Assembly: GCA_045546995.1 (NCBI GenBank)
Contig: JAZQDW010000072.1
Span: 1 to 23,077, forward strand
DNA: 23,077 nucleotides
Direction of reading: 5' to 3'
Source: Firm-08 sp045546995
GTDB lineage: Bacteria; Bacillota; Clostridia; Oscillospirales; QAKW01
Made by a program: the position numbers and the translations under genes. Below, piece after piece: positions 7,328-14,131 of the stretch (position 1 is its first letter; every line of letters begins with the position of its first letter). The notes under the pieces were generated by a model. The model had not been told where the DNA came from. It did not search any database and was given only the letters and a program-made list of their open reading frames with translations.

Positions 7328-8780
7328 CTGTTTGCTCCTTTCGTTGTTTTAAAATGGTTATCAACTGAGCTTTTGGGATGGTGGAATCATCGTCCAACGC
7401 ATCCACAAACTCTTCCAAAGTAATGTGTCCCTGGGTCAGCATACGCTCCATACTTTGCTCTCGAGCATATTTTGAAAAGGGCGTGGTCGAGGTTGCATCC
7501 ACCCGAATACAAGGCCGCAAAGCCTTGAGTTCCAACGCTGTAAAGTTATCTACATTCACATCAAATATTGCCGAATGATAGCATATCCACAGCTGATACC
7601 ACACGTTTGCCACCTCTTCCACAAATCTGCGGAAGGCGGCAATACTCTCATTCAGCGGGATCTGCGCCTGATCCCTCACCGCAATAATGGCGGCGCCGCT
7701 TGCCTGGGTGGGGTCCAGATTACCCGTCAGGGCATCTCCCGCGCCGGCCAGCTCTCTTGTCGTGCCAATCATCTCGTCGCAGATCATTTTTGCATCCGCC
7801 GACATAGGCGACGGGGTCACGTATCCTACGGCATCGTGCACGGCGGCAATACTGCTGTCATTTACGGCGATGGCGCTGCCCACCTCACCCAACGCTTCGG
7901 GATTGTCGATCTTATCCGTAGCATATACCAGTCGGGAATAGGCGGTCATTTTTGCATTGATGATCCTTCGGGCCAGATTGCGGTTGACCTCGATCTGATT
8001 TTGAATCAACGGCAACACCTCTCCCCGTCCGCGGGCGCTGCCCTTTCGGGGTGCCGATACCAAAGAGATCATCGGATAACATTGTAACCCTGTTACCACC
8101 TGTTCGGGGCCCAGTTGTACGTAACGGGTGCCACGGACAAAATGAACACCGTCCACACATTTTCGCATATACAGCAAGCAGGTACATTTGTTATCCTGCC
8201 ATAAGGGGTCCAGCCCCTTCTCGTCGGCCACGATGCGCCGCACCTGTTCCTCGTCGATACCGGCCGCCCGCGCCATACGGCGTACCTCCTCTACGTCACG
8301 GCGCTCCCGCAACAAAATATAGGGCTGTTTCTGCAGTTCCCGCTGCCCCTCGTCTCCCAAAAAGACGCTGGTATTGTCCAGCACCTGACAATCGCCCTGC
8401 TCGTTGTAAATGTACAAATAGCTGTCACCGGCCACTGCGCTGTCCCGCAGCATCTGCCAACAGATCGAATCCATACGATGCCGCTCCCACCAGATAGCGG
8501 CCTGCGCATTTAGCCTTACGGCCAATTGCTTGTCCCGCTCAGTCGACCGCATCGGCGTAAAATAGATCTGCATATTGTGCATAGCCACACTGGCAACCTT
8601 GTATTTCACCGTCGGCGCAATAAAATTATAGGTAGGCAGCTGCTCTGCCGCCTCCAGCCCATACCACTGATCACCCTCGTAAAAATGCCAGGCGCGGTCC
8701 GTGTCACTGCGCAAACCCATCTGCTCCTGCAGAGAAAGGGCCTTTTCATATAACGCCCAGATTTTGCTTACTTGCTCCAT
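7299..8780 (-). CDS. Portal protein (P22-like)
   Basis: A 493-residue protein with GGGAGG before its ATG, overlapping the preceding membrane-protein gene by 13 bp. The portal ring is the DNA gate of the capsid and docks the terminase. The N-terminal part RAWHFYEGDQWYGLEA followed by PTYNFIAPTVKYKVASVAM is typical of phage portals. The middle contains GRGEVLPLIQNQIEVNRNLARRIINAKM, the helical stem region, and SGAAIIAVRDQAQIPLNESIAAFRRFVEEVANVWYQLWICYH, the wing/crown helices. The C-terminus ends in a helical EEFVDALDDDSTIPKAQLI segment. The length is close to but shorter than P22 gp1 (about 725), so the long C-terminal barrel is absent. Confidence 0.9.
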   Translation of the reverse strand: MEQVSKIWALYEKALSLQEQMGLRSDTDRAWHFYEGDQWYGLEAAEQLPTYNFIAPTVKYKVASVAMHNMQIYFTPMRSTERDKQLAVRLNAQAAIWWERHRMDSICWQMLRDSAVAGDSYLYIYNEQGDCQVLDNTSVFLGDEGQRELQKQPYILLRERRDVEEVRRMARAAGIDEEQVRRIVADEKGLDPLWQDNKCTCLLYMRKCVDGVHFVRGTRYVQLGPEQVVTGLQCYPMISLVSAPRKGSARGRGEVLPLIQNQIEVNRNLARRIINAKMTAYSRLVYATDKIDNPEALGEVGSAIAVNDSSIAAVHDAVGYVTPSPMSADAKMICDEMIGTTRELAGAGDALTGNLDPTQASGAAIIAVRDQAQIPLNESIAAFRRFVEEVANVWYQLWICYHSAIFDVNVDNFTALELKALRPCIRVDATSTTPFSKYAREQSMERMLTQGHITLEEFVDALDDDSTIPKAQLITILKQRKEQTDAIITSNGI

Positions 8781-8968
8781 TCTTTCCTCCCGGTCGTATT
8801 TCCGTCATATTTTTCGATCTGTGTCAACAGCCCCTCCACTGTCGGCGTTGCAGACGTCTTGCCACGGGGCAACAGCGGCATCACTCTGCCCCGTTCACCT
8901 TCCTTTCGCCCCAGCCGATACAGCATTGCGCCCAGTATCAGCCCAAGCACCAAAAACAATATATTCAT
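8768..8968 (-). CDS. Small single-pass membrane protein
   Basis: A 66-residue protein with a very good GAAAGGAGGAAG ribosome binding site. It has one N-terminal transmembrane helix (NILFLVLGLILGAMLYRLG, residues 2-20) followed by a basic and polar tail. It lies between terminase and portal and overlaps the portal start. Its position and shape could suit a membrane regulator of lysis or a DNA-entry protein, but no family is recognised and no function is proposed. Confidence 0.6.
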   Translation of the reverse strand: MNILFLVLGLILGAMLYRLGRKEGERGRVMPLLPRGKTSATPTVEGLLTQIEKYDGNTTGRKEWSK

Positions 8969-8981
8969 AAACTTCCTCCTT

Positions 8982-10340
8982 TCAGATCACTCTCACCCTG
9001 CTGCCGACCTCGCTTTTTTTCACGGTCCGCAGACAGGCAAACTCGTTTATCGGCCTTTCGGCCGCCACCTCTGTCGCCCGTGGGGAGGCAGCGGCAAAAT
9101 ACCGCAACGCATCCGGTCCGTGGGTCAGCTCGTGCGGCTCTCGGGCGCAATCCCCCGGATCCCGCTTGTCATACTGCAATGCAGGCAACGTCCGGATCAG
9201 ATTGACACAGGTGGAAAAGATCCGCATTCGCGGTCGGATCACACCGTCCTCCTGCTGTACGGGCCGCAGCCATTCCTTCAGTTGCATCCAACCGGTGGCC
9301 CGCCCATTGGGCGCCTTGGTCAGCCGAACGCCCTGCTCGGCAAACAAAGCGGCCATGCTTTTTCCCGTATCCTTCTGCCGACTCCACAGATCCGGAGGCG
9401 CCAGATAACAGCTGATCCGTTCTCCCTCGGTAAACGCGCGAATTCTGTCTGCGGCGGCGGACACGATGTGTCCGTTACCGCCGTTGTCCTTACCCTCGTA
9501 CAGTTCTTTGTAGACGTAGGCGTTCCCCATACTGTCCACCGCCACCAAATAGGCGGCCAGCATATCCAGACCATAGTCCATCACGAAATACTTTCGCCAC
9601 CCCTCCTCTATGATAAAAGGCGCCACCACGTGCAGTTCTCTTCTCCACAAATCAAAAAACTGCCCTTCAAACAGATCCCACTCTCCGTATAACAACGCTC
9701 TTTTGTCCTGTTCGGATAAATTTTCCAGTCGCCGCACGTATTCCGGATCCTTTTGCATCAAAAATCGGTTATCCTGCACACCGGCAGGCAAAAACAAACG
9801 GCTTCCGGCCGTAAAGTTGTACACCTTGTCAGGCTCGCCGATGTCCACAAACCGACTTTTGACCCAACCGTGCCCCAAGCCTCCGGGATTGGTGGAGGAT
9901 TTCACCTGCTTCGGGTAGCCATTCGAGCCCCGCAGGCGGGAGATCAGATACACGTACATCTGCTCGGTAAAATGGGTCAATTCATCAAATCGGATGACGT
10001 CATACTCCGCCGACTGATATTTATACACGTCATTTTCATGGTCACAATATCCCAGATCAATAAGACTGCCGTTGCAAAAACGGCCCGTATGCTCGCTTTT
10101 CTTATAGGTAAACATGGATGACGGATACAGCGCCAGCATCCCTCTGACCAGGCTTTTTTCCAGTTCAGGATAGGTGCGTCGCAACAACAGCTGACGACTC
10201 CCCGGATATTGCAATGCATACAGCAACGCATCCGCCAACTGACCAAAGCTCTTGCCGCCGCCCGCCGCGCCGCCAAACAGCACCTCATCCGCCGTCGCAT
10301 TGACAAATTCCCATTGCCGTGGCGTCAGCTCCAGCTCCAT
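8982..10340 (-). CDS. terL: Terminase large subunit
   Basis: 452 residues from the ATG at 10340, which has AAAGGGGG upstream; an upstream start 12 codons earlier lacks such a site. TerL is the ATP-driven motor that packages DNA into the procapsid and cuts it. Residues 22-31 contain the Walker A element FGGAAGGGKS, and 113-120 the Walker B element YDVIRFDE, with the catalytic Glu at 120. STNPGG at 149-154 is the coupling motif C region. The nuclease domain shows D255 in FVMDYG and D410 in HGPDALRYF, both typical metal ligands. The protein is full length and has no disruption, so packaging would be expected to be functional. It follows the small terminase-like gene by 45 bp. Confidence 0.95.
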   Translation of the reverse strand: MELELTPRQWEFVNATADEVLFGGAAGGGKSFGQLADALLYALQYPGSRQLLLRRTYPELEKSLVRGMLALYPSSMFTYKKSEHTGRFCNGSLIDLGYCDHENDVYKYQSAEYDVIRFDELTHFTEQMYVYLISRLRGSNGYPKQVKSSTNPGGLGHGWVKSRFVDIGEPDKVYNFTAGSRLFLPAGVQDNRFLMQKDPEYVRRLENLSEQDKRALLYGEWDLFEGQFFDLWRRELHVVAPFIIEEGWRKYFVMDYGLDMLAAYLVAVDSMGNAYVYKELYEGKDNGGNGHIVSAAADRIRAFTEGERISCYLAPPDLWSRQKDTGKSMAALFAEQGVRLTKAPNGRATGWMQLKEWLRPVQQEDGVIRPRMRIFSTCVNLIRTLPALQYDKRDPGDCAREPHELTHGPDALRYFAAASPRATEVAAERPINEFACLRTVKKSEVGSRVRVI

Positions 10341-10385
10341 CCATATCGCCCCCTTTAGCTGCCGTACGCGGCGCAATGCTTCTGA

Positions 10386-10616
10386 TCATTCCTTCAGCAC
10401 ACGCACCCGCACCACCTCATCACGTCCTTTTTCTTTCTTCTCCGTTTTCTTTTCGGTCAGCTCTCGGATAAAATTTACCGATGGCAGATCACCTCTCATC
10501 GCTTTCTCCACCACCGCCAACACCATGGCATCCCGTCGGGTCATCTCACTGCCGTCCTCCAGGCGCACCGTTTTAGACAAGCTTTCCCGAAACAACGTTT
10601 TCAGTTTCTTGGCCAT
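10386..10616 (-). CDS. Small terminase-like / DUF5681-like protein
   Basis: 76 residues from the ATG at 10616 with GGAGGTGAAGAA directly upstream; longer frames upstream lack a ribosome binding site. The core FRESLSKTVRLEDGSEMTRRDAMVLAVVEKAMRGDLPSVNFI resembles the short DUF5681-type domain often found right before large terminases (a small basic DNA-binding-like fold with helix-turn-helix shape). The C-terminus is a run of Lys/Glu. In phage operons this slot is held by the small terminase that selects the DNA to be packaged, so a role in DNA recognition is inferred. It is the first gene after the phage promoter. Confidence 0.65.
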   Translation of the reverse strand: MAKKLKTLFRESLSKTVRLEDGSEMTRRDAMVLAVVEKAMRGDLPSVNFIRELTEKKTEKKEKGRDEVVRVRVLKE

Positions 10617-10659
10617 TTCTTCACCTCCGATTACGCAAGTCGTTTCGTATCGTGTATTC

Positions 10660-10668
10660 ATTATACCA
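10660..10668 (-). promoter_or_regulatory. Extended -10 promoter of the phage operon
   Basis: On the minus strand the sequence reads TGGTATAAT, a perfect extended -10 element, at 10668-10660. The -35 position (about 10683-10688) has only a weak match (CTACAT). Predicted start of transcription is about 10653, giving a leader of about 36 bases that ends in the ribosome binding site of the small terminase-like gene. The near-consensus sequence suggests use by the vegetative sigma factor; no operator or repressor gene is seen. Confidence 0.75.
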
Positions 10669-10714
10669 CACCTTTGCCCGCCATGTAGGACACTTTGGGG
10701 ACATCCGGGACAAC

Positions 10715-10903
10715 CGGTGGCACCGGATACGCCTGCCGGTGCTACCGACAGGAATGAAATTTTTGCACCTTGGTGCAAAAGTGAAATACCGACTTTGTCG
10801 GTATGAAATTGCCGGTTTTACGCAGGCACAAAACCGACAGTGAAATTTCAAAACCACCCTGCGGTTTTGGAGTTAAGGAAACCTTTTGGGCGGAGCCCAA
10901 AAG
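10715..10903. repeat. Run of six stem-loops with TGAAAT linkers
   Basis: Stems, left arm / right arm: 10715-10726 / 10736-10747; 10761-10769 / 10772-10780 (CTTG loop); 10787-10793 / 10797-10803; 10813-10819 / 10830-10836; 10849-10855 / 10863-10869; 10883-10891 / 10895-10903. Five are perfect; the first has one G-T pair. The stem sequences differ from each other, but TGAAAT occurs between them at 10755, 10782, 10804 and 10841. The arrays do not look like terminators or CRISPR repeats. They may act as a structured RNA, or as a hairpin-type repeat element. Confidence 0.85.
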
Positions 10904-10944
10904 CTAATTAAAAGATAATATGTTATTTTCGAGCAGGAGCGAAG

Positions 10945-11010
10945 GCTGGTAGAGATCGCTTTTGCTGACGGGAGGTGCAAAAGTGATCTCTGCTAACCCC
11001 TCCCGCCAGC
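10945..11010. other. Pseudoknot-like fold
   Basis: A long stem (10947-10965 with 10977-10995, about 19 bp including wobble pairs) closes on an 11-base loop, 10966-10976. The loop core CGGGAGG (10969-10975) is complementary to CCTCCCG (10999-11005), directly behind the stem. GCTGG (10945-10949) also pairs with CCAGC (11006-11010). The loop can therefore pair outside its own hairpin, as in an H-type pseudoknot. No function is known to me. Confidence 0.6.
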
Positions 11011-11079
11011 TCTCAAAGGTGCCGGGGCACAGCACAAACAAACCGGGCGGGCGCCACCGCAATCGCGCCGAAAACCAAA

Positions 11080-11113
11080 AAATACCGAATTCAGAATTCT
11101 GAATTCGGTATTT
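11080..11113. repeat. 34-bp perfect palindrome
   Basis: Perfect 17+17 inverted repeat with no spacer, centred between 11096 and 11097. It contains three overlapping GAATTC-type units. On the minus strand an A-rich flank precedes it. It lies just downstream of the operon terminator. It could be a protein-binding site, a DNA-cruciform site or part of a repeat element. Confidence 0.9.
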
Positions 11114-11131
11114 CATTGCCCTTTTTTGCAC

Positions 11132-11167
11132 AAAAAAATCGCCGTGCAAATCCTTGCACGGCGATTT
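11132..11167 (-). terminator. Terminator of the fumarate/Hdr operon
   Basis: A perfect 14-bp stem (11136-11149 with 11154-11167) with loop ATCC at 11150-11153. On the minus strand it is followed by T7 (complement of 11132-11138). It begins 13 bases behind the stop codon of the transporter gene, the last gene of the operon. Confidence 0.95.
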
Positions 11168-11180
11168 CAAAATATTCAGC

Positions 11181-12443
11181 TTAGAAAAACATAATTAAAA
11201 ATTGAGAAACCAGCACAACGGCGATCAGCGCCACGGGATAGGTAGAGGCATAGGCAGCCGCTACGTCCTCGGTCTTGGCAACGTTGATCAAAGTGCCCAG
11301 CGCCGGGGTGGAAGTCATACCGCCGGTGATGGAACCCAGATTGTTCAGCAGACTCAACTTCAAAACGTACTTGGCAAAGAGGAAACCGATGATCATCGGC
11401 ACGATGGTCATAATAATACCGTATACAAAGTACATCGGGTCAAAATTGGCCACGAACTCTGCGCCACCGGGGATACCGGCGCCCACCAAAAAGAGCACCA
11501 GACCCAACTCACGGAAGAGCTTAAGAGTGGACTGCTCAGGCATCATATTCACCCGGCCGAAGCGACCGAAGTGACCGATGATCAGCGCCACCAGCAGACA
11601 GCCGCCCGTTGTGGTCAATGAGAAGCAGGTGCCGTCCAGACCCTCGGCGCTCAGCGGGATCTTGATCTTACCGACAACGGTACCCAAAATAGCGGCCAGC
11701 GAAAATGCGGCGATACCCATATGATCCAGATGGAGCAGCTTCACGGCCTTTTTGATCTTGCTATCCTCACCCTTGATGACCAGTTTTTCACGCTCGGCGT
11801 CCATATTGGCCTTCATCATCTTGGGCACCAGCTGTACAAACAGTACCACACCGATCACACCGAAAATATAGGCAATACCGTGGCCTACGCTCACCAGATC
11901 CACAAATTCCGCCGCAACGGTATCCTTGGCCGCGGCAAAGGCGGGGGTGGAGGTCAGCGAACCGGACAACAGACCCACGATCATGGCCACAAAACCGTCC
12001 TGTTCGGTGATAGAAGCGCCGTAACCAAACACCTCGCCCAAACCGATACAGGCCGCGGCGCCCAGACCGCCGGCGATGATGATCACCAGCCCCAACAGCA
12101 CGTAGGATTTAAAATTCTTCTTAAAATTGCCAAAAAACTTGGGGCCGGCAATAAAGCCAACGGAGGTCACGAACAAGATCAGACCCAGGCTTTCCACAAT
12201 GGACAACGCCTGATCCATATAATGTACGCTCGTCTCCCCGCTTTTGACCACCAGTTGAGCGTTCAGCGGCTCAAAGAACAGCGCGCCAAACAGCAACGCC
12301 ACAATAAATACGCCCGCATCGCCCAACGAAACACCCTTGATGGTAATACGGCCGAAGGCATATCCCAAAAACAAAATGGCAAAAATACACATCAGCAAAA
12401 AGGAGATTCCCGTAACGGGAATTACCCCACCAAATAAATTCAT
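11181..12443 (-). CDS. AAE-family (AspT/SucE-type) dicarboxylate transporter, short form
   Basis: A 420-residue integral membrane protein with two homologous halves. The first half contains GLLSGSLTSTPAFAAA (about residues 157-172) and the second SITGGMTSTPALGTL (about 373-387). This G(S/T)xTSTPA duplication is the hallmark of the aspartate:alanine exchanger family, which also includes the succinate exporter SucE of Corynebacterium. Eight to ten hydrophobic segments are visible. Family members usually carry two soluble RCK_C/TrkA-C domains between the halves (total about 540-560 residues); here only a short charged linker (MKANMDAEREKLVIKGEDSKIKKAV) is present. Location at the end of a fumarate-reduction operon suggests succinate export or dicarboxylate exchange; the substrate is inferred. 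Confidence 0.85.
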   Translation of the reverse strand: MNLFGGVIPVTGISFLLMCIFAILFLGYAFGRITIKGVSLGDAGVFIVALLFGALFFEPLNAQLVVKSGETSVHYMDQALSIVESLGLILFVTSVGFIAGPKFFGNFKKNFKSYVLLGLVIIIAGGLGAAACIGLGEVFGYGASITEQDGFVAMIVGLLSGSLTSTPAFAAAKDTVAAEFVDLVSVGHGIAYIFGVIGVVLFVQLVPKMMKANMDAEREKLVIKGEDSKIKKAVKLLHLDHMGIAAFSLAAILGTVVGKIKIPLSAEGLDGTCFSLTTTGGCLLVALIIGHFGRFGRVNMMPEQSTLKLFRELGLVLFLVGAGIPGGAEFVANFDPMYFVYGIIMTIVPMIIGFLFAKYVLKLSLLNNLGSITGGMTSTPALGTLINVAKTEDVAAAYASTYPVALIAVVLVSQFLIMFF

Positions 12444-12469
12444 TTAGCGTAACCTTCTTTCATAGTGAG

Positions 12470-12491
12470 GGGGCGGAAATGTTTCCGCCCC
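12470..12491 (-). other. Intergenic hairpin between flavoprotein and transporter genes
   Basis: A perfect 10-bp stem (12470-12479 with 12482-12491) with only two bases between the arms lies between the flavoprotein stop and the transporter start. No T-run follows on the minus strand, so it is unlikely to be a complete terminator. It may lower expression of the transporter or stabilise the upstream mRNA end after processing. Confidence 0.7.
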
Positions 12492-12497
12492 ATAAAC

Positions 12498-14117
12498 TTA
12501 AAAATCTTTTTGTTTGGTATAATTGGGAATCAGCTTGGGAGATACCTTGTCGGTCTTGATTCCCGCCTCGGCCATTTCCTTCTTAAAGCTGTCTACGTGA
12601 GCGAGCGTCAGCTTGTCGCTGGCCACGGTATTTTTCGCAATTGCAGCGGCGTTGACGCCTGCATTTCTACCGAATACGATAATATCCAGCAAAGAGTTAC
12701 CCATCAGGCGGTTTTCACCGTGAATACCACCAACGGCCTCGCCGGCAACAAAGAGATTTTCAACGTCGGACATACCGTTTTCGCCAATCTTGATACCACC
12801 GTTTTGATAGTGCAGGGTGGGATAGATCAAAATGGGCTGCTTGCGCATATCAATACCGTATTTCAGATACATACGCATCATGGCGGGGATTCTCTTTTCG
12901 ATGGTACCCTCACCGTGGAGCATTTCGATCATCGGGGAGTCAAGCCAGATGCCCTGACCGCCGTTAAAGGTGTCCACGCCCTTGCCCTTGCGGCACTCTC
13001 TGATAACCGTAGAGGCGCAAACGTCACGGGTCTCCAGCGGATACATAAAGGCCTCACCGTCGGCATTGATGAGCTGCGCGCCGATGGAACGGACCTTTTC
13101 GGTAACCAATGCGCCGAAGATCTGGGAAGGATAAGCGGCGCCGGTGGGATGATACTGCAAAGTATAAGCGTACAGCAAGGGTGCGCCGGCACGGTAGGCC
13201 ATTACCAGACCGTCAGCGGTTGCACCATAGTGGTTGGAAGTGGGGAATCCCTGATAGTGCATACGACCTGCGCCGCCGGTGGCAATGATCACGGTTTTGG
13301 CGCGGGCCACCAAAAGCTCTTTGGTTTCCATATTCATCAAAACGGCGCCGGCAGCCTTACCGTTTTCGTCCTTGATGATTTCAATGGCGGAGGTAAAGTC
13401 CACCACGGGGATCTCACGGTTTTGCACCTCGTCGCGCAAAACACGCATGATCTCGGCGCCGGAATAGTCCTTACAGGCGTGCATACGCTTTCTGGAGGTA
13501 CCGCCGCCGTGGGTGGTCACCATAGTACCGTCGGCTTCTTTATCAAACATAACGCCCAGGTCGTTGAGCCACTTGATACAAACAGGAGCGTCGTTTACCA
13601 GCTTGTAAACCAGCTCGGGCACGTTTTTAAAGTGACCGCCACCCATAACGTCGAGATAATGCTGGGCGGGACTGTCATTGGGCTTGTCAGCCGCCTGAAT
13701 ACCGCCCTCAGCCATCATGGTGTTGGCATCGCCGTGACGCAGCTTGGTAACGATCATAACGTTGGCGCCGTTTTCATGGGCCATGATCGCCGCCGCAGAG
13801 CCGGCGCCGCCGCCACCGATGACCAAAACGTCCACGTCATAATCGATTTTGGACAGATCAACGTCCTCGGGGTTGATGCGGGGATTGGCCTGCAGGGTCT
13901 CGGCCAACTCCAGCGGCACCTTTTCACCCTTGTTGGGACCAATCTGCAGTTCTGCAAACTGAGAAGTGATATAGTCAGGATGGTTTTCGCGCAAAACCTG
14001 ATCCTTTTCATCGGCAGTCATACGTCTGGGATGATTGCCGGCCAGAATCTGCTCCAGGCGCTGGGCACGAGTCGCCTCTACCTTTTTAATAGACTCCAAC
14101 TGTTCTTTGGTATACAT
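12498..14117 (-). CDS. frdA: Fumarate reductase flavoprotein subunit, soluble type
   Basis: A 539-residue FAD protein with AAGGAGGTGC before its ATG. It reduces fumarate to succinate. FAD-binding residues are GGGGAG at 101-106 and AEGG at 136-139. Active-site equivalents of the E. coli enzyme are visible: QYHPTG (321-326), the catalytic-acid Arg in TEKVR (R343), HYQNGG with H436, and NR in GENRLMGNSL (R470). Two features differ from E. coli FrdA. About 92 residues precede the first beta strand of the FAD fold (normally only about 5-10), and the covalent flavin His (SHT) is replaced by ANT with N132, so FAD should be non-covalent. The usual C-terminal extension is short. It is one 14-bp gap away from its iron-sulfur partner; no membrane anchor is encoded. 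Confidence 0.9.
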   Translation of the reverse strand: MYTKEQLESIKKVEATRAQRLEQILAGNHPRRMTADEKDQVLRENHPDYITSQFAELQIGPNKGEKVPLELAETLQANPRINPEDVDLSKIDYDVDVLVIGGGGAGSAAAIMAHENGANVMIVTKLRHGDANTMMAEGGIQAADKPNDSPAQHYLDVMGGGHFKNVPELVYKLVNDAPVCIKWLNDLGVMFDKEADGTMVTTHGGGTSRKRMHACKDYSGAEIMRVLRDEVQNREIPVVDFTSAIEIIKDENGKAAGAVLMNMETKELLVARAKTVIIATGGAGRMHYQGFPTSNHYGATADGLVMAYRAGAPLLYAYTLQYHPTGAAYPSQIFGALVTEKVRSIGAQLINADGEAFMYPLETRDVCASTVIRECRKGKGVDTFNGGQGIWLDSPMIEMLHGEGTIEKRIPAMMRMYLKYGIDMRKQPILIYPTLHYQNGGIKIGENGMSDVENLFVAGEAVGGIHGENRLMGNSLLDIIVFGRNAGVNAAAIAKNTVASDKLTLAHVDSFKKEMAEAGIKTDKVSPKLIPNYTKQKDF

Positions 14118-14131
14118 TGTTTTGCACCTCC

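Larger units (their letters stand above)
10669..11131. other. Gene-free structured intergenic stretch
   Basis: This 460-bp stretch lies between the phage promoter and the operon terminator. It contains no convincing gene: the frame at 10904-11170 lacks a ribosome binding site, runs through the palindrome and the terminator, and shows no protein-like composition. It is filled with inverted repeats, listed separately. Confidence 0.75.

Noticed and set aside
10715..10903. CRISPR-like array
   Set aside because: The units are not identical repeats with unique spacers; the stems differ, and the conserved part is only 6 bp, so it is not CRISPR. No cas genes are present.
1..11131. att-site direct repeats around the phage cassette
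   Set aside because: I compared the stretch left of the terminator with the stretch right of the promoter and found no repeat longer than a few bases, so no att pair can be claimed from this window.
10904..11170. 88-codon minus-strand frame
   Set aside because: It starts without a ribosome binding site inside the operon terminator and runs through the palindrome and the pseudoknot region.
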